This document shows, in pieces, positions 1 through 6,566 of a stretch of 22,215 nucleotides of DNA. The DNA lies in contig JAWKHI010000068.1 of the NCBI GenBank assembly GCA_041394885.1, positions 1 to 22,215 on the forward strand, read 5' to 3'. Numbering within the stretch: position 1 is the first letter of the stretch; each line of letters begins with the position of its first letter. The notes under the pieces are model-generated. The model searched no databases. It was not told where the DNA came from and saw only the letters and a program-made list of their open reading frames with translations. A program made the position numbers and the translations under genes. This DNA is from DSOI01 sp041394885. GTDB lineage: Bacteria > Acidobacteriota > Terriglobia > Bryobacterales > Bryobacteraceae.

Positions 1-956
1 CGGGCTCCATCGGCGGCGCTCACCAACGGGGCGGCGCGGTGCGCGATGACGTCGCAGAAATGGTCGAGTTGGCGGGCAAGGGGATCGACGGAGGGGAGCG
101 GACAGCGTTCGGAAACGAAAGGCTCGGTCCAGGACGGCGCGCCATCCTGCGTCCATAGCCGCATGGTGGGCACGGCGAGCGACCCCCTGGTTCCGGCGAG
201 CAGCAGGCAATCGCGCGAGGGGTCGCGCGGGTAAACGGGATTTTCGCCGCTGGTGTGTTCCCAACTGTCCGCGGCGACGGTGGCGTCGGAGAGCAGGATC
301 GTGCCCAGGGCGCCGGAGGCGAACTCGAGCAGCACAGCGGCGGTGTCTTCCACCTGGAAACCACGGCGGCGATTGGAACTGGCGGCCTGAACGGCGATCA
401 CTTCGCCGGCGAGGAAGCGCAGCGTGTCGACGTCGTGGACGAGATTGATGAGTATGGGTCCGCCACCGGGCTGGCGCCGCCAAGCGGCGTCAAAATAGGC
501 AGCGGGCTTGTGAAACAGGGTTGTAGCGTTGACGGCGAGGAGCCTGCCGAGCGCACCGCCGCCGATGATTTCCCGGGCTTTTTGCAGAGCGGCGCTGTGA
601 CGCCGGTGATGGCCGACCAGCACGGGGACACCAGCGCCGGCAACGGCGGCGGCCAGGCGATCGGCCGATTCCATGCTTTCGGCGACCGGTTTTTCAACGA
701 GCGTGGGCACGCCGTTCGCGAGCAGCGCGTTCGCGACGGGCAGGTGGAGGTGGTTGGGCGTGGCGACGATGGCGCCGTCCAGCGTCTCGCGGGCAAGCAT
801 GGTCTCGACGTCGCGATAGTGAGCGAAGCCCAGGCCAGCGGCGTCGGGGCTGGGGTCCGCCACCGCGACGACGTGACAACGGGGATTGGCCTGGATCCGC
901 AGCAGATGCTCGCGGCCGATGGCGCCCGCGCCGGCGACGGCAATGCGGAGACTAAT
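1..956 (-). CDS. Gfo/Idh/MocA-family NAD(P)-dependent oxidoreductase, C-terminus cut by window edge
   Basis: My own minus-strand translation gives an unbroken frame from 956 to the left edge. It opens with a Rossmann nucleotide-binding stretch (IAVAGAGAIGREH), then VVAVADPSP, then ATPNHLHLPVA, then the family lysine motif VEKPVAES, and later GGGPILINLVHDVD, the usual substrate-site region. These enzymes oxidise or reduce sugars, inositols and related polyols with NAD(P). The substrate cannot be told here. The frame contains no ATG, GTG or TTG between an upstream in-frame TGA and the glycine-rich loop. The best start is ATT at 956-954, with GGAGGG (967-962) five bases upstream; it overlaps the TAG stop of the preceding nuclease-like gene. 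Translational coupling with that gene is therefore likely. The family call is firm, while the start is inferred. Confidence 0.9.
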   Translation of the reverse strand, partial: MSLRIAVAGAGAIGREHLLRIQANPRCHVVAVADPSPDAAGLGFAHYRDVETMLARETLDGAIVATPNHLHLPVANALLANGVPTLVEKPVAESMESADRLAAAVAGAGVPVLVGHHRRHSAALQKAREIIGGGALGRLLAVNATTLFHKPAAYFDAAWRRQPGGGPILINLVHDVDTLRFLAGEVIAVQAASSNRRRGFQVEDTAAVLLEFASGALGTILLSDATVAADSWEHTSGENPVYPRDPSRDCLLLAGTRGSLAVPTMRLWTQDGAPSWTEPFVSERCPLPSVDPLARQLDHFCDVIAHRAAPLVSAADGA

Positions 957-1908
957 ACCAGCCCTCCAGGCGCCATCCGCGGGCGGCGAACAGGGGAACG
1001 AATGCGGGAGGAATGAACAAGCGATCCTCGGGGTTGGGAATCTTGTAGTAACTTTGCGGGCGCAGAATCACGTCGTCGTTGCGGCTGAGATCGATGACGG
1101 CGCGCGATGGCGCTTCGCGGCGTCCGAGATAGCGGACCTCGAAGGCTTCGAATCGCAATGGGTTGTCCGGATTGAAAACGCCGTCGCCATTGGCGCGTGC
1201 GCGCTGCGTGAAGTCGCGCGCGCGGCGGAGAGCGGGGGTGGTCTGGGCGACACGGTTGGCGGCGCCGGGCGCGATCACGGCGTCGAGCAAGCCTTGGGAC
1301 CGGAACGGGTCGACGTTCGGCCAAATCAAGTAGGGCAGGGCAGCGCCGGCCTCGAGCATGCGCTCGTTGTAGGAGAGCGGACGGGGCCCGGGGACATTGC
1401 CGTCGGGCTGATTGCGATTGATGAACGCGAGGAACCGGCCGTAGGAATCGAAGACTTCGAAGGCAAAGGCGAGGAAGAAGCGGAAGTCCGCCGGGGGCTG
1501 GCCCATGGCGGCCATGTCGGCTTCGACCAAGCCTAGCAAGGTTTCCTTGGCATGGTCACCGTGATGACGGTGGTTGGTGCCCGCGCCGGGGCCGATGCGG
1601 GAACGGAGGTGGCCGGCGAGATGATCCTCGATTTCGAAGGGTCCGTACTCGGGGAGAAACGGATCGGTGAGGTAGGCGTTCCAAAGGTCCGAGTCCAGAC
1701 TGGGGCGGCCGTGGCCTTTGATGTCGTAGGTCTTCTCGGGGGTGTCGATGCCGAGGAAGCGGACCGATCCGCTGCCTTCGACATGAACGCCGAGGGTGTC
1801 TCCGTCCGGGATAGCCGCGGTGAGCGACTGTGGGTTTCCGGCGGAATCGTGCCGGATGCCGGTAACGGCGCGGGGCTGTCCGCCGGTAGTGAAAAATGCA
1901 GTTGGCAT
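952..1908 (-). CDS. Staphylococcal-nuclease-like (SNase) domain protein
   Basis: This 318-residue protein starts at ATG 1908, with AGGAG at 1916-1920 seven bases upstream. A longer frame exists but lacks this site. Residues 35-58 read DGDT, then VRFLGIDTPE, matching the thermonuclease core: the metal-binding Asp, the first catalytic Arg (R50) and the Glu (E58). Residues 154-161 (DSYGRFLA) match the segment with the second catalytic Arg (R158), followed by a typical helix around LSYNERMLEAGAALPY. The gap between E58 and R158 is about 100 residues, roughly twice that of the classic enzyme, and contains a His-rich stretch (HRHHGDH) near residue 113. There is also a long C-terminal extension. No signal peptide is seen, so it is probably cytoplasmic. 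Nuclease chemistry is inferred from the conserved residues; the biological role is unknown. Confidence 0.75.
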   Translation of the reverse strand: MPTAFFTTGGQPRAVTGIRHDSAGNPQSLTAAIPDGDTLGVHVEGSGSVRFLGIDTPEKTYDIKGHGRPSLDSDLWNAYLTDPFLPEYGPFEIEDHLAGHLRSRIGPGAGTNHRHHGDHAKETLLGLVEADMAAMGQPPADFRFFLAFAFEVFDSYGRFLAFINRNQPDGNVPGPRPLSYNERMLEAGAALPYLIWPNVDPFRSQGLLDAVIAPGAANRVAQTTPALRRARDFTQRARANGDGVFNPDNPLRFEAFEVRYLGRREAPSRAVIDLSRNDDVILRPQSYYKIPNPEDRLFIPPAFVPLFAARGWRLEGWY

Positions 1909-1929
1909 GAGCGTTCTCCTTTGGCTGCG

Positions 1930-1935
1930 ATTATA
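1930..1935 (-). promoter_or_regulatory. Candidate -10 box for the SNase-like gene
   Basis: The minus strand reads TATAAT here, 21 bases before the start codon at 1908 and just upstream of the AGGAG site. No convincing -35 hexamer lies 16-18 bases further upstream, so this is a suggestion only. The whole space between the divergent SNase and HEAT genes is 41 bases, so any promoters must overlap the gene starts. Confidence 0.35.
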
Positions 1936-1949
1936 GCTACCCTCGAAAG

Positions 1950-2927
1950 ATGCCGCCGGAACGAACGGAACAGCAATTGGAGCGTCTGGGCGCGATCGCC
2001 CGCGAGCCGATGACACCGGAGGCCGTGGAAATCATCCGGGGCGCCCTCTCGGATCGCTCGAGCGCGGTGGTGGCCAAGGCGGCGCGAATCGCAGGTGGGG
2101 AGGGTCTACGAGAGTTGGGCCCCGATCTGGCGAAGGCGTTCGACCGCCTGATGGACGGTAACGCGGTGCAAAAAGACAAGGGCTGCGGGGGCAAGACGGC
2201 GATCGCGGAGGCGCTGCGCGCCGTGGAATACTACGCGGGCGGTGTATTCGAGCGCGGCATCCGGCACGTGCAGATGGAGCCAGTGTTCGGGGGGCAGGCC
2301 GACATGGCGGCCGAACTCCGCGCCTCCTGCGCGCTGGGCCTGGTGGACGAGCGGCATCCGGACGCGGCGTTGCTGGCTGTGGATCTGCTGGCGGATCCGG
2401 AAATGCGGGCGCGCATCGGCGCCGTGAAAGCGCTGGGAGCCACAGGCCGCCGGGATGCATTGCTCGCATTGCGGCTGAAGGCGCTATTGGGAGACGCCGA
2501 GCAGGAGGTGACCGCCGAGTGCTTCGTCGAGCTGCTGGAGATGGACCGTCGCGGTTCGTTCGATTTCGTGGCGCGCGTGCTCGGCGATGCCGATCCGGTG
2601 CGGGTGGAAGCAGCGGCGCTGGCGCTGGCCGCCACGCGGGAGCAGCGGGCGTTCGAGATGATTTCCGCGCGGCTGCAGTCGGCGTTGGATCCGGAACTGA
2701 AGAAAGCCCTGCTGCTGGCGATCGGTGCTATGCGCACCGACGAATCGGTGGCGTACCTGATTCAGACGGTGTCGACGGGGAGCATCACGTCGGCGGCGGG
2801 GGCACTCGAAGCATTGGCATTGGCGGGACTCGGGGGCGCGGTGCGCGAACGCGCCGGCCGGGCGGTGGCGGCACGGGGCGACAGCCGTGTAACGGCGATG
2901 TGGGCACGGATGGGATTTTCGGGCTGA
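1950..2927 (+). CDS. HEAT-repeat (armadillo-like) protein
   Basis: This 325-residue protein is almost wholly alpha-helical and rich in Ala, Leu, Arg and Glu. It has recurring two-helix units of the HEAT type, for example EIIRGALSDRSSAVVAKAARIAG, a segment ending ARIGAVKALGATG, and DPVRVEAAALALAATRE, each with the Asp/Arg/Ala spacing typical of the family. There is no signal peptide, no membrane segment and no catalytic motif. HEAT repeats make curved scaffolds for protein binding, and the partner cannot be told. The start at 1950 has only a weak purine stretch (CGAAAG) in front. It is divergent from the SNase-like gene and sits just upstream of the BlaI operator region, which has its own promoter, so it need not share that operon. 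Confidence 0.7.
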   Translation: MPPERTEQQLERLGAIAREPMTPEAVEIIRGALSDRSSAVVAKAARIAGGEGLRELGPDLAKAFDRLMDGNAVQKDKGCGGKTAIAEALRAVEYYAGGVFERGIRHVQMEPVFGGQADMAAELRASCALGLVDERHPDAALLAVDLLADPEMRARIGAVKALGATGRRDALLALRLKALLGDAEQEVTAECFVELLEMDRRGSFDFVARVLGDADPVRVEAAALALAATREQRAFEMISARLQSALDPELKKALLLAIGAMRTDESVAYLIQTVSTGSITSAAGALEALALAGLGGAVRERAGRAVAARGDSRVTAMWARMGFSG

Positions 2928-2938
2928 GAGGCGGCGTG

Positions 2939-2954
2939 TACGAAATCTTTCGTT
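2939..2954. promoter_or_regulatory. BlaI-type operator, distal half of a tandem pair
   Basis: The sequence TACGAAATCTTTCGTT is an inverted repeat with arms TACGAA and TTCGTT (one mismatch) around four bases. It overlaps the start of the -35 box of the blaI-like gene. Its centre lies 22 bases, about two helical turns, from the centre of the second copy. BlaI/MecI repressors bind such dyads as dimers at their own promoters. Confidence 0.75.
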
Positions 2955-2982
2955 GACATCTACGAAAGCATTCGTATATACT
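2953..2982 (+). promoter_or_regulatory. Sigma-70-like promoter of the blaI-M56 operon
   Basis: A perfect TTGACA (2953-2958) is followed by TATATA (2975-2980, spacer 16) or TATACT (2977-2982, spacer 18). Both operator palindromes overlap these boxes, so repressor binding would block polymerase. The expected transcription start is at about 2987-2990, essentially on the ATG at 2990, which implies a leaderless message. Confidence 0.75.
2961..2976. promoter_or_regulatory. BlaI-type operator, proximal half of a tandem pair
   Basis: The sequence TACGAAAGCATTCGTA is a perfect six-base inverted repeat (TACGAA / TTCGTA) around four bases, lying between the -35 and -10 boxes. Its resemblance to the distal copy and the two-turn spacing support cooperative binding by the BlaI-like repressor encoded immediately downstream. 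Confidence 0.8.
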
Positions 2983-2989
2983 GCCTTTC

Positions 2990-3388
2990 ATGGCAACTTC
3001 CAGGGAGCGCACCTCCCCCAAGCCCACGGCCGCCGAGTTGGAAATCCTCGGGATCCTGTGGGAACGCGGACCGGCGACGGTGCGCGACGTGCATTCGATT
3101 CTGAACGCGCGCCGCGAAACCGGATACACGACGGTGCTGAAGCTGATGCAGATCATGACGGCGAAAGGGATCGTGCGGCGTGAGGAGTCGAGCCGGGCGC
3201 ATTTGTACGAAGCGGTGCAACCGCGCGTGGAGACGCAGAAGCAACTGCTGGTTGACCTGATGGAGAAAGCATTCAGCGGTTCACCAGCGATGCTGGTGCA
3301 GCAGGCGCTATCGGCGAGGAAGGCGAGCGCCAAGGAACTGGCCGAGATACGCCGGATTCTGGACGCATACCAGGGAGGCAAGAAATGA
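2990..3388 (+). CDS. BlaI/MecI/CopY-family transcriptional repressor
   Basis: This 132-residue protein has the usual length for the family. Residues 12-80 form the winged helix-turn-helix: it begins with AAELEILGILWERGPATVRDV, and the recognition region is GYTTVLKLMQIM followed by the wing GIVRRE. The C-terminal third, about residues 82-125, is the helical dimerisation part that the partner protease cuts in beta-lactam systems. The start at 2990 has no Shine-Dalgarno site but sits at the predicted transcription start. The stop overlaps the start of the M56 gene by four bases (ATGA), so the two are co-translated. The tandem dyads just upstream indicate autorepression. The signal sensed is unknown; nothing here points to beta-lactams. 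Confidence 0.92.
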   Translation: MATSRERTSPKPTAAELEILGILWERGPATVRDVHSILNARRETGYTTVLKLMQIMTAKGIVRREESSRAHLYEAVQPRVETQKQLLVDLMEKAFSGSPAMLVQQALSARKASAKELAEIRRILDAYQGGKK

Positions 3389-5265
3389 ACACCGGACAAA
3401 TCACATTCTCGTGGGCGCTGCTGCATTTCCTCTGGCAGGGAGCGTTGTTGGCGCTGGGGCTGGCGGCGGCGCTGCGCGTGGTGGATGCGCGACGGGCGCG
3501 GCTGCGATACGGCTTGGCCTGCCTGACTATGATGCTGCTGGCGGCGGCGGTGCCTGCGACTTGGGTATGGCTCTCGACGCCGCCTCCGGTGGTGTACGGC
3601 GCCGAGGATGGTGCCGCGTATTCGGGCGAGATCGGGACGGAGGGCGACGAATCCGCACCAGCGGCGTCGACTGCCGATAGAGCCGTCGCGTGGATTCCGA
3701 TGGCATGGGCAGCGGGCGTGCTGCTGTTCTCGCTGCGGATGTTGGGTGCATGGGCGGCGGTGCGGCGCGTGACGGTGCGGGCGCGCGGGGCGGGCTCGGA
3801 GTGGGATGAACTGGCGGGACGCATCGGGGTGCGGCGCGCGGTGCGGCTACTCGAATCCGCGGCCGTTGATGGGCCCTGGCATGCGGGAGTATGGAAGCCG
3901 GTGATCGTTGTGCCGGTGGGGATGCTGACGCAGATGGCTCCGGCGGCGGTGGAGGCGATTCTGCTGCACGAACTGGCGCACATCCGGCGATACGACTATC
4001 TGGTGAATCTGCTCCAGGGCGCGGTGGAGAGCGCACTGTTCTACCATCCTGCCGTGTGGTGGGTATCCGCAGCGATGCGGCGCGAGCGGGAGCATTGCTG
4101 CGACGACGCGGTGCTGGAGGTGACTGGCGACCGGGTGGCTTATGCGCGGGCGCTGTTGGATCTCGAGACGTCGCGAGCCGATGGGCGCGGGGTGGAGTGG
4201 GCCACGGCGGCGCGGGGCGGCGATTTGAAGGCGCGCATCGAACGGATGCTGGCGCCAGCCGAGCGGAATGCGAGCGCATGGGCGCCCGCGATGGCCGGGG
4301 CCGCCCTGATCCTGGTGCTCCTGTCGGCGGTCGCCGGACAAACCACGGCCACCGAGGCGCTGGCGGCAGCGCCGCAAGCGGCGCCGGCGGCGACGCTCAC
4401 ACCCTCGCCCAGTCCGCAGGTGGAGGCTGAGGCGCAATTTGCGGTGCGGCCATCTCCGTCACCGGAACCTTCTCCAGTGGCGTCGCCTGTTGTTTCCGCC
4501 GCGGCTTCGCCCGCGGCGTTGCCCATGCCGTTGCCCGCGCCTTCTCCCGCAGCTTCCCAAGTGGCTGGAGCGACCGGGGGCGCCGATGCGTCCCCGCTCA
4601 CCGGCAAAGACGCTGAGATTGCGCGGCTGCGGGCGGAGTTGGACAAGCTTCGCGCCGAGGCGAATCAGGACCGGTCACGCAGGCGGAGCACGAAGCGCAA
4701 GGCCGATGTCGAGAAGCGCAAGGCGGACGGAGAAAGACGCAAGACCGATAGCGACAAGCGCAAGGCGGCGACGGAGGAGCGAAACAAGCGCCGCGCGGAG
4801 GAGCGCAAAGTGAAGCGGGAACAGAGACTGGCGAAACGGAAGACGCAGCTCTCGGCGGGTCTGCGGAGCCGATCGAGGTCAAAGCGGGAGAGCCGGAGCA
4901 AGTCCAAGAGCAGCCCCTACCAAAAATGGGCCGATGAGGACGCGGCGTATTTGCTCACGCCGGAAGAGCGGGCGCGCTTCGAAGCGCTCACCTCCAATAC
5001 GGAGCGCCAGAGTTTCATCGATCAATTCTGGAAGGGACGCGACAAAGAAGAACACTACCGGCGGATCGCGTATGCCAACCAGCGTTTCGGCAGGGCGGGC
5101 ACGCCCGGGTGGCGCACTGACCGGGGAAAGCTTTACATTCAGAAGGGGCCACCGGATGAGATCGAGGTTCATCCGGGCAAAGACGAGGCGTGGCGGTACC
5201 GCGAGAGCGGAAACAACCGCGATTTTCGTTTCGACGGAGAAGGACGTCTGCTGAAGGACCGCTAG
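3385..5265 (+). CDS. BlaR1-like M56 membrane metalloprotease fused to a basic linker and GWxTD domain
   Basis: This 626-residue protein starts inside the repressor's stop codon, with GGGAGG six bases upstream. Predicted membrane helices lie near residues 8-30, 43-63, 98-125 and 298-318. The zinc protease motif is HELAH (H195, E196, H199), and the family's REREHCCDD motif spans 233-241. In BlaR1 this cytoplasmic protease domain leads to loss of BlaI repression. After the last helix, where BlaR1 carries a penicillin-binding sensor, this protein has a Pro/Ser/Ala linker (about 320-400), a short coil, a segment of about 80 residues packed with Lys and Arg (KRKAD-like repeats), and a C-terminal domain from about 515. 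That domain matches GWxTD proteins: FIDQFWKGRD, PGWRTDRGKLYIQKGPPDE and EAWRYR. The sensed signal is unknown. Confidence 0.88.
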   Translation: MNTGQITFSWALLHFLWQGALLALGLAAALRVVDARRARLRYGLACLTMMLLAAAVPATWVWLSTPPPVVYGAEDGAAYSGEIGTEGDESAPAASTADRAVAWIPMAWAAGVLLFSLRMLGAWAAVRRVTVRARGAGSEWDELAGRIGVRRAVRLLESAAVDGPWHAGVWKPVIVVPVGMLTQMAPAAVEAILLHELAHIRRYDYLVNLLQGAVESALFYHPAVWWVSAAMRREREHCCDDAVLEVTGDRVAYARALLDLETSRADGRGVEWATAARGGDLKARIERMLAPAERNASAWAPAMAGAALILVLLSAVAGQTTATEALAAAPQAAPAATLTPSPSPQVEAEAQFAVRPSPSPEPSPVASPVVSAAASPAALPMPLPAPSPAASQVAGATGGADASPLTGKDAEIARLRAELDKLRAEANQDRSRRRSTKRKADVEKRKADGERRKTDSDKRKAATEERNKRRAEERKVKREQRLAKRKTQLSAGLRSRSRSKRESRSKSKSSPYQKWADEDAAYLLTPEERARFEALTSNTERQSFIDQFWKGRDKEEHYRRIAYANQRFGRAGTPGWRTDRGKLYIQKGPPDEIEVHPGKDEAWRYRESGNNRDFRFDGEGRLLKDR

Positions 5266-5568
5266 ACCAACGGCCCGTGTCTAAAGTCGCGCGTGCCGCT
5301 GCAACCCTTTGGGCGGCCGGGGTTTGCGCCCGGAGGCTTTGTCGCTCGTCGAGCGAGATGGCCCGCATCGCTGTTCTACTCGCGCCTCGCCTGCGGGCGC
5401 AGGATCCACAACCCTCGCCATCTCCCAAAAAAATTTTGGCCCATTCCCCCCCTCACGCACGCATATAAGAGTAGTTAGTCACGGTCCCATATTTGCCAGA
5501 GCGGGCGTCGGCTCACTCGGAGAGTCGACGCCCGCTTCTCGGGACCGTGGTTTCTGTTTGAAAATCCA
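5266..5568. other. Noncoding gap between convergent genes; site of strand-composition flip
   Basis: No credible gene is seen. The stretch holds short self-complementary pieces (CGCTCG-T-CGAGCG at 5343-5355 and CCTGCG-GG-CGCAGG near 5390-5403), an A7T4 run near 5428-5438, a C-rich tract around 5451-5460 and the large nested inverted repeat at 5480-5549. The plus strand changes from G-rich to C-rich across it: 5401-5460 has 6 G and 27 C. Confidence 0.6.
5480..5549. terminator. Nested inverted repeat between convergent genes, likely bidirectional terminator
   Basis: The outer arms are CACGGTCCC (5480-5488) and GGGACCGTG (5541-5549), a perfect nine-base pair. The inner arms are AGCGGGCGTCG (5500-5510) and CGACGCCCGCT (5526-5536), a perfect eleven-base pair around a 15-base loop that can pair a further CTC/GAG. 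It lies downstream of both the M56 gene and the DapA-like gene. No clear T-run follows on either strand, so it may stop transcription in another way, or be a structural element. Confidence 0.6.
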
Positions 5569-6543
5569 TCAGGCCCGCAGCCACGGGCCCAGACTCTCCA
5601 GGCAATAATCGATCTCCTCCATCGCCTTCGCCGACAGCGTCACCTTCTGACGCCGCGATACCGTCGTTTTGAAGATCCCTCGCTTTTTCATTACATACTG
5701 CCGCGTGCCCGGTAGCACCCCGTCCAGGTTGATCATCAACAAGAGCTTCGAAAACACCTCCCGCGCCGCCGCACGATCCCCGGCCTGCCACGCTTCCCAG
5801 ATCTGCACATATACGTCCGCGTAGGGCGCGCCCGGCATCGTCCCATCCATTCCCAGCCGCGCTTCGTACAGCATGCCCTTGCCCGCCGCGCCCGAAAACA
5901 CGCTCTTGATCTCCTCGTGCTTCTTCAACCCCAGCATCCGCGTCACCACCGGATCCGCCTCTTCCTTGATGTAGCCCAACTGGGGAAACTCCTTCGCCAG
6001 ACCCACGATCATTTCCACCGGTGGCGTGATCCCCTTCGCCCCCCCTGTCGTCTGCACGAATATCGGACGCTGGCTCGCCCCCGCCAGCGCCGCATAGTAC
6101 CGCCGGTAATCATCTACCGACTTCGCTTCCGACGGCGGAATCGCGATCAGCGCGTCTGGGCCCAACTCCTCCGCCCGCTTCAAGTAATCGAGCGCCGCTT
6201 CCGTGTTCGGACCCTGCACGCCAAGCACCAGCGCCGGCTTTGTACCCCGCGCCGCCTTCGCAATCACCCCCATCCCCTTCATCCGCTCCTCGCGCGACAG
6301 CGTCACATACTCGCTCGCCAGTTGCGGCCACACCATCCCATGCACGCGCGAACGGTCCATGAATCCTACTTCGCGCTCCAGATCCTCGTAATCGATCTCC
6401 TTGGCTTCGGTGAACGGCGTCGCCATGATCACGAAGATCCCTCGCATCGGCTTCCCGCCGGGCTTGGTCTCCGCGCCCGCCATCGCACCGTTCAGCAGCG
6501 TCAGGCCGCCGGCTCCCGATAAAAACGTACGTCGCGTGAACAT
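5569..6543 (-). CDS. Tat-exported dihydrodipicolinate-synthase-like (DapA/NanA superfamily) protein
   Basis: This 324-residue protein has a twin-arginine signal at the N-terminus (TRRTFLSGAGGLTLL, arginines 4-5), and then a TIM-barrel of the DapA/N-acetylneuraminate lyase type from about residue 33 (GIFVIMATPFTE). The Schiff-base lysine is K193 in LGYIKEE. The usual GTTGE loop is replaced by PQLASEYVTLSREER, and the PYY catalytic-tyrosine motif is replaced by AIPPSEAK, so it is not a standard lysine-pathway DapA. An aldolase or lyase acting on a keto-sugar acid outside the cytoplasm is plausible but inferred. It diverges from the DUF4038-type glycosidase gene with only 23 bases between starts. 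No strong ribosome site is seen before ATG 6543. Confidence 0.82.
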   Translation of the reverse strand: MFTRRTFLSGAGGLTLLNGAMAGAETKPGGKPMRGIFVIMATPFTEAKEIDYEDLEREVGFMDRSRVHGMVWPQLASEYVTLSREERMKGMGVIAKAARGTKPALVLGVQGPNTEAALDYLKRAEELGPDALIAIPPSEAKSVDDYRRYYAALAGASQRPIFVQTTGGAKGITPPVEMIVGLAKEFPQLGYIKEEADPVVTRMLGLKKHEEIKSVFSGAAGKGMLYEARLGMDGTMPGAPYADVYVQIWEAWQAGDRAAAREVFSKLLLMINLDGVLPGTRQYVMKKRGIFKTTVSRRQKVTLSAKAMEEIDYCLESLGPWLRA

Positions 6544-6566
6544 GCGTCTATGTTACACGTAAGGAG

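Noticed and set aside
255..1016. Long plus-strand open frame opposite the oxidoreductase
   Set aside because: Its translation shows no family pattern and mirrors the strongly supported minus-strand Gfo/Idh/MocA frame; it is a high-GC shadow.
398..1324. Minus-strand frame rich in Arg and Pro across the two left-end genes
   Set aside because: It is a third frame of the same strand, of low complexity, crossing a clear gene boundary; not coding.
5290..5450. Overlapping short plus-strand frames after the M56 gene
   Set aside because: No ribosome site and no recognisable family; composition changes within them. They may reflect a dispersed noncoding repeat, which only a genome search could show.
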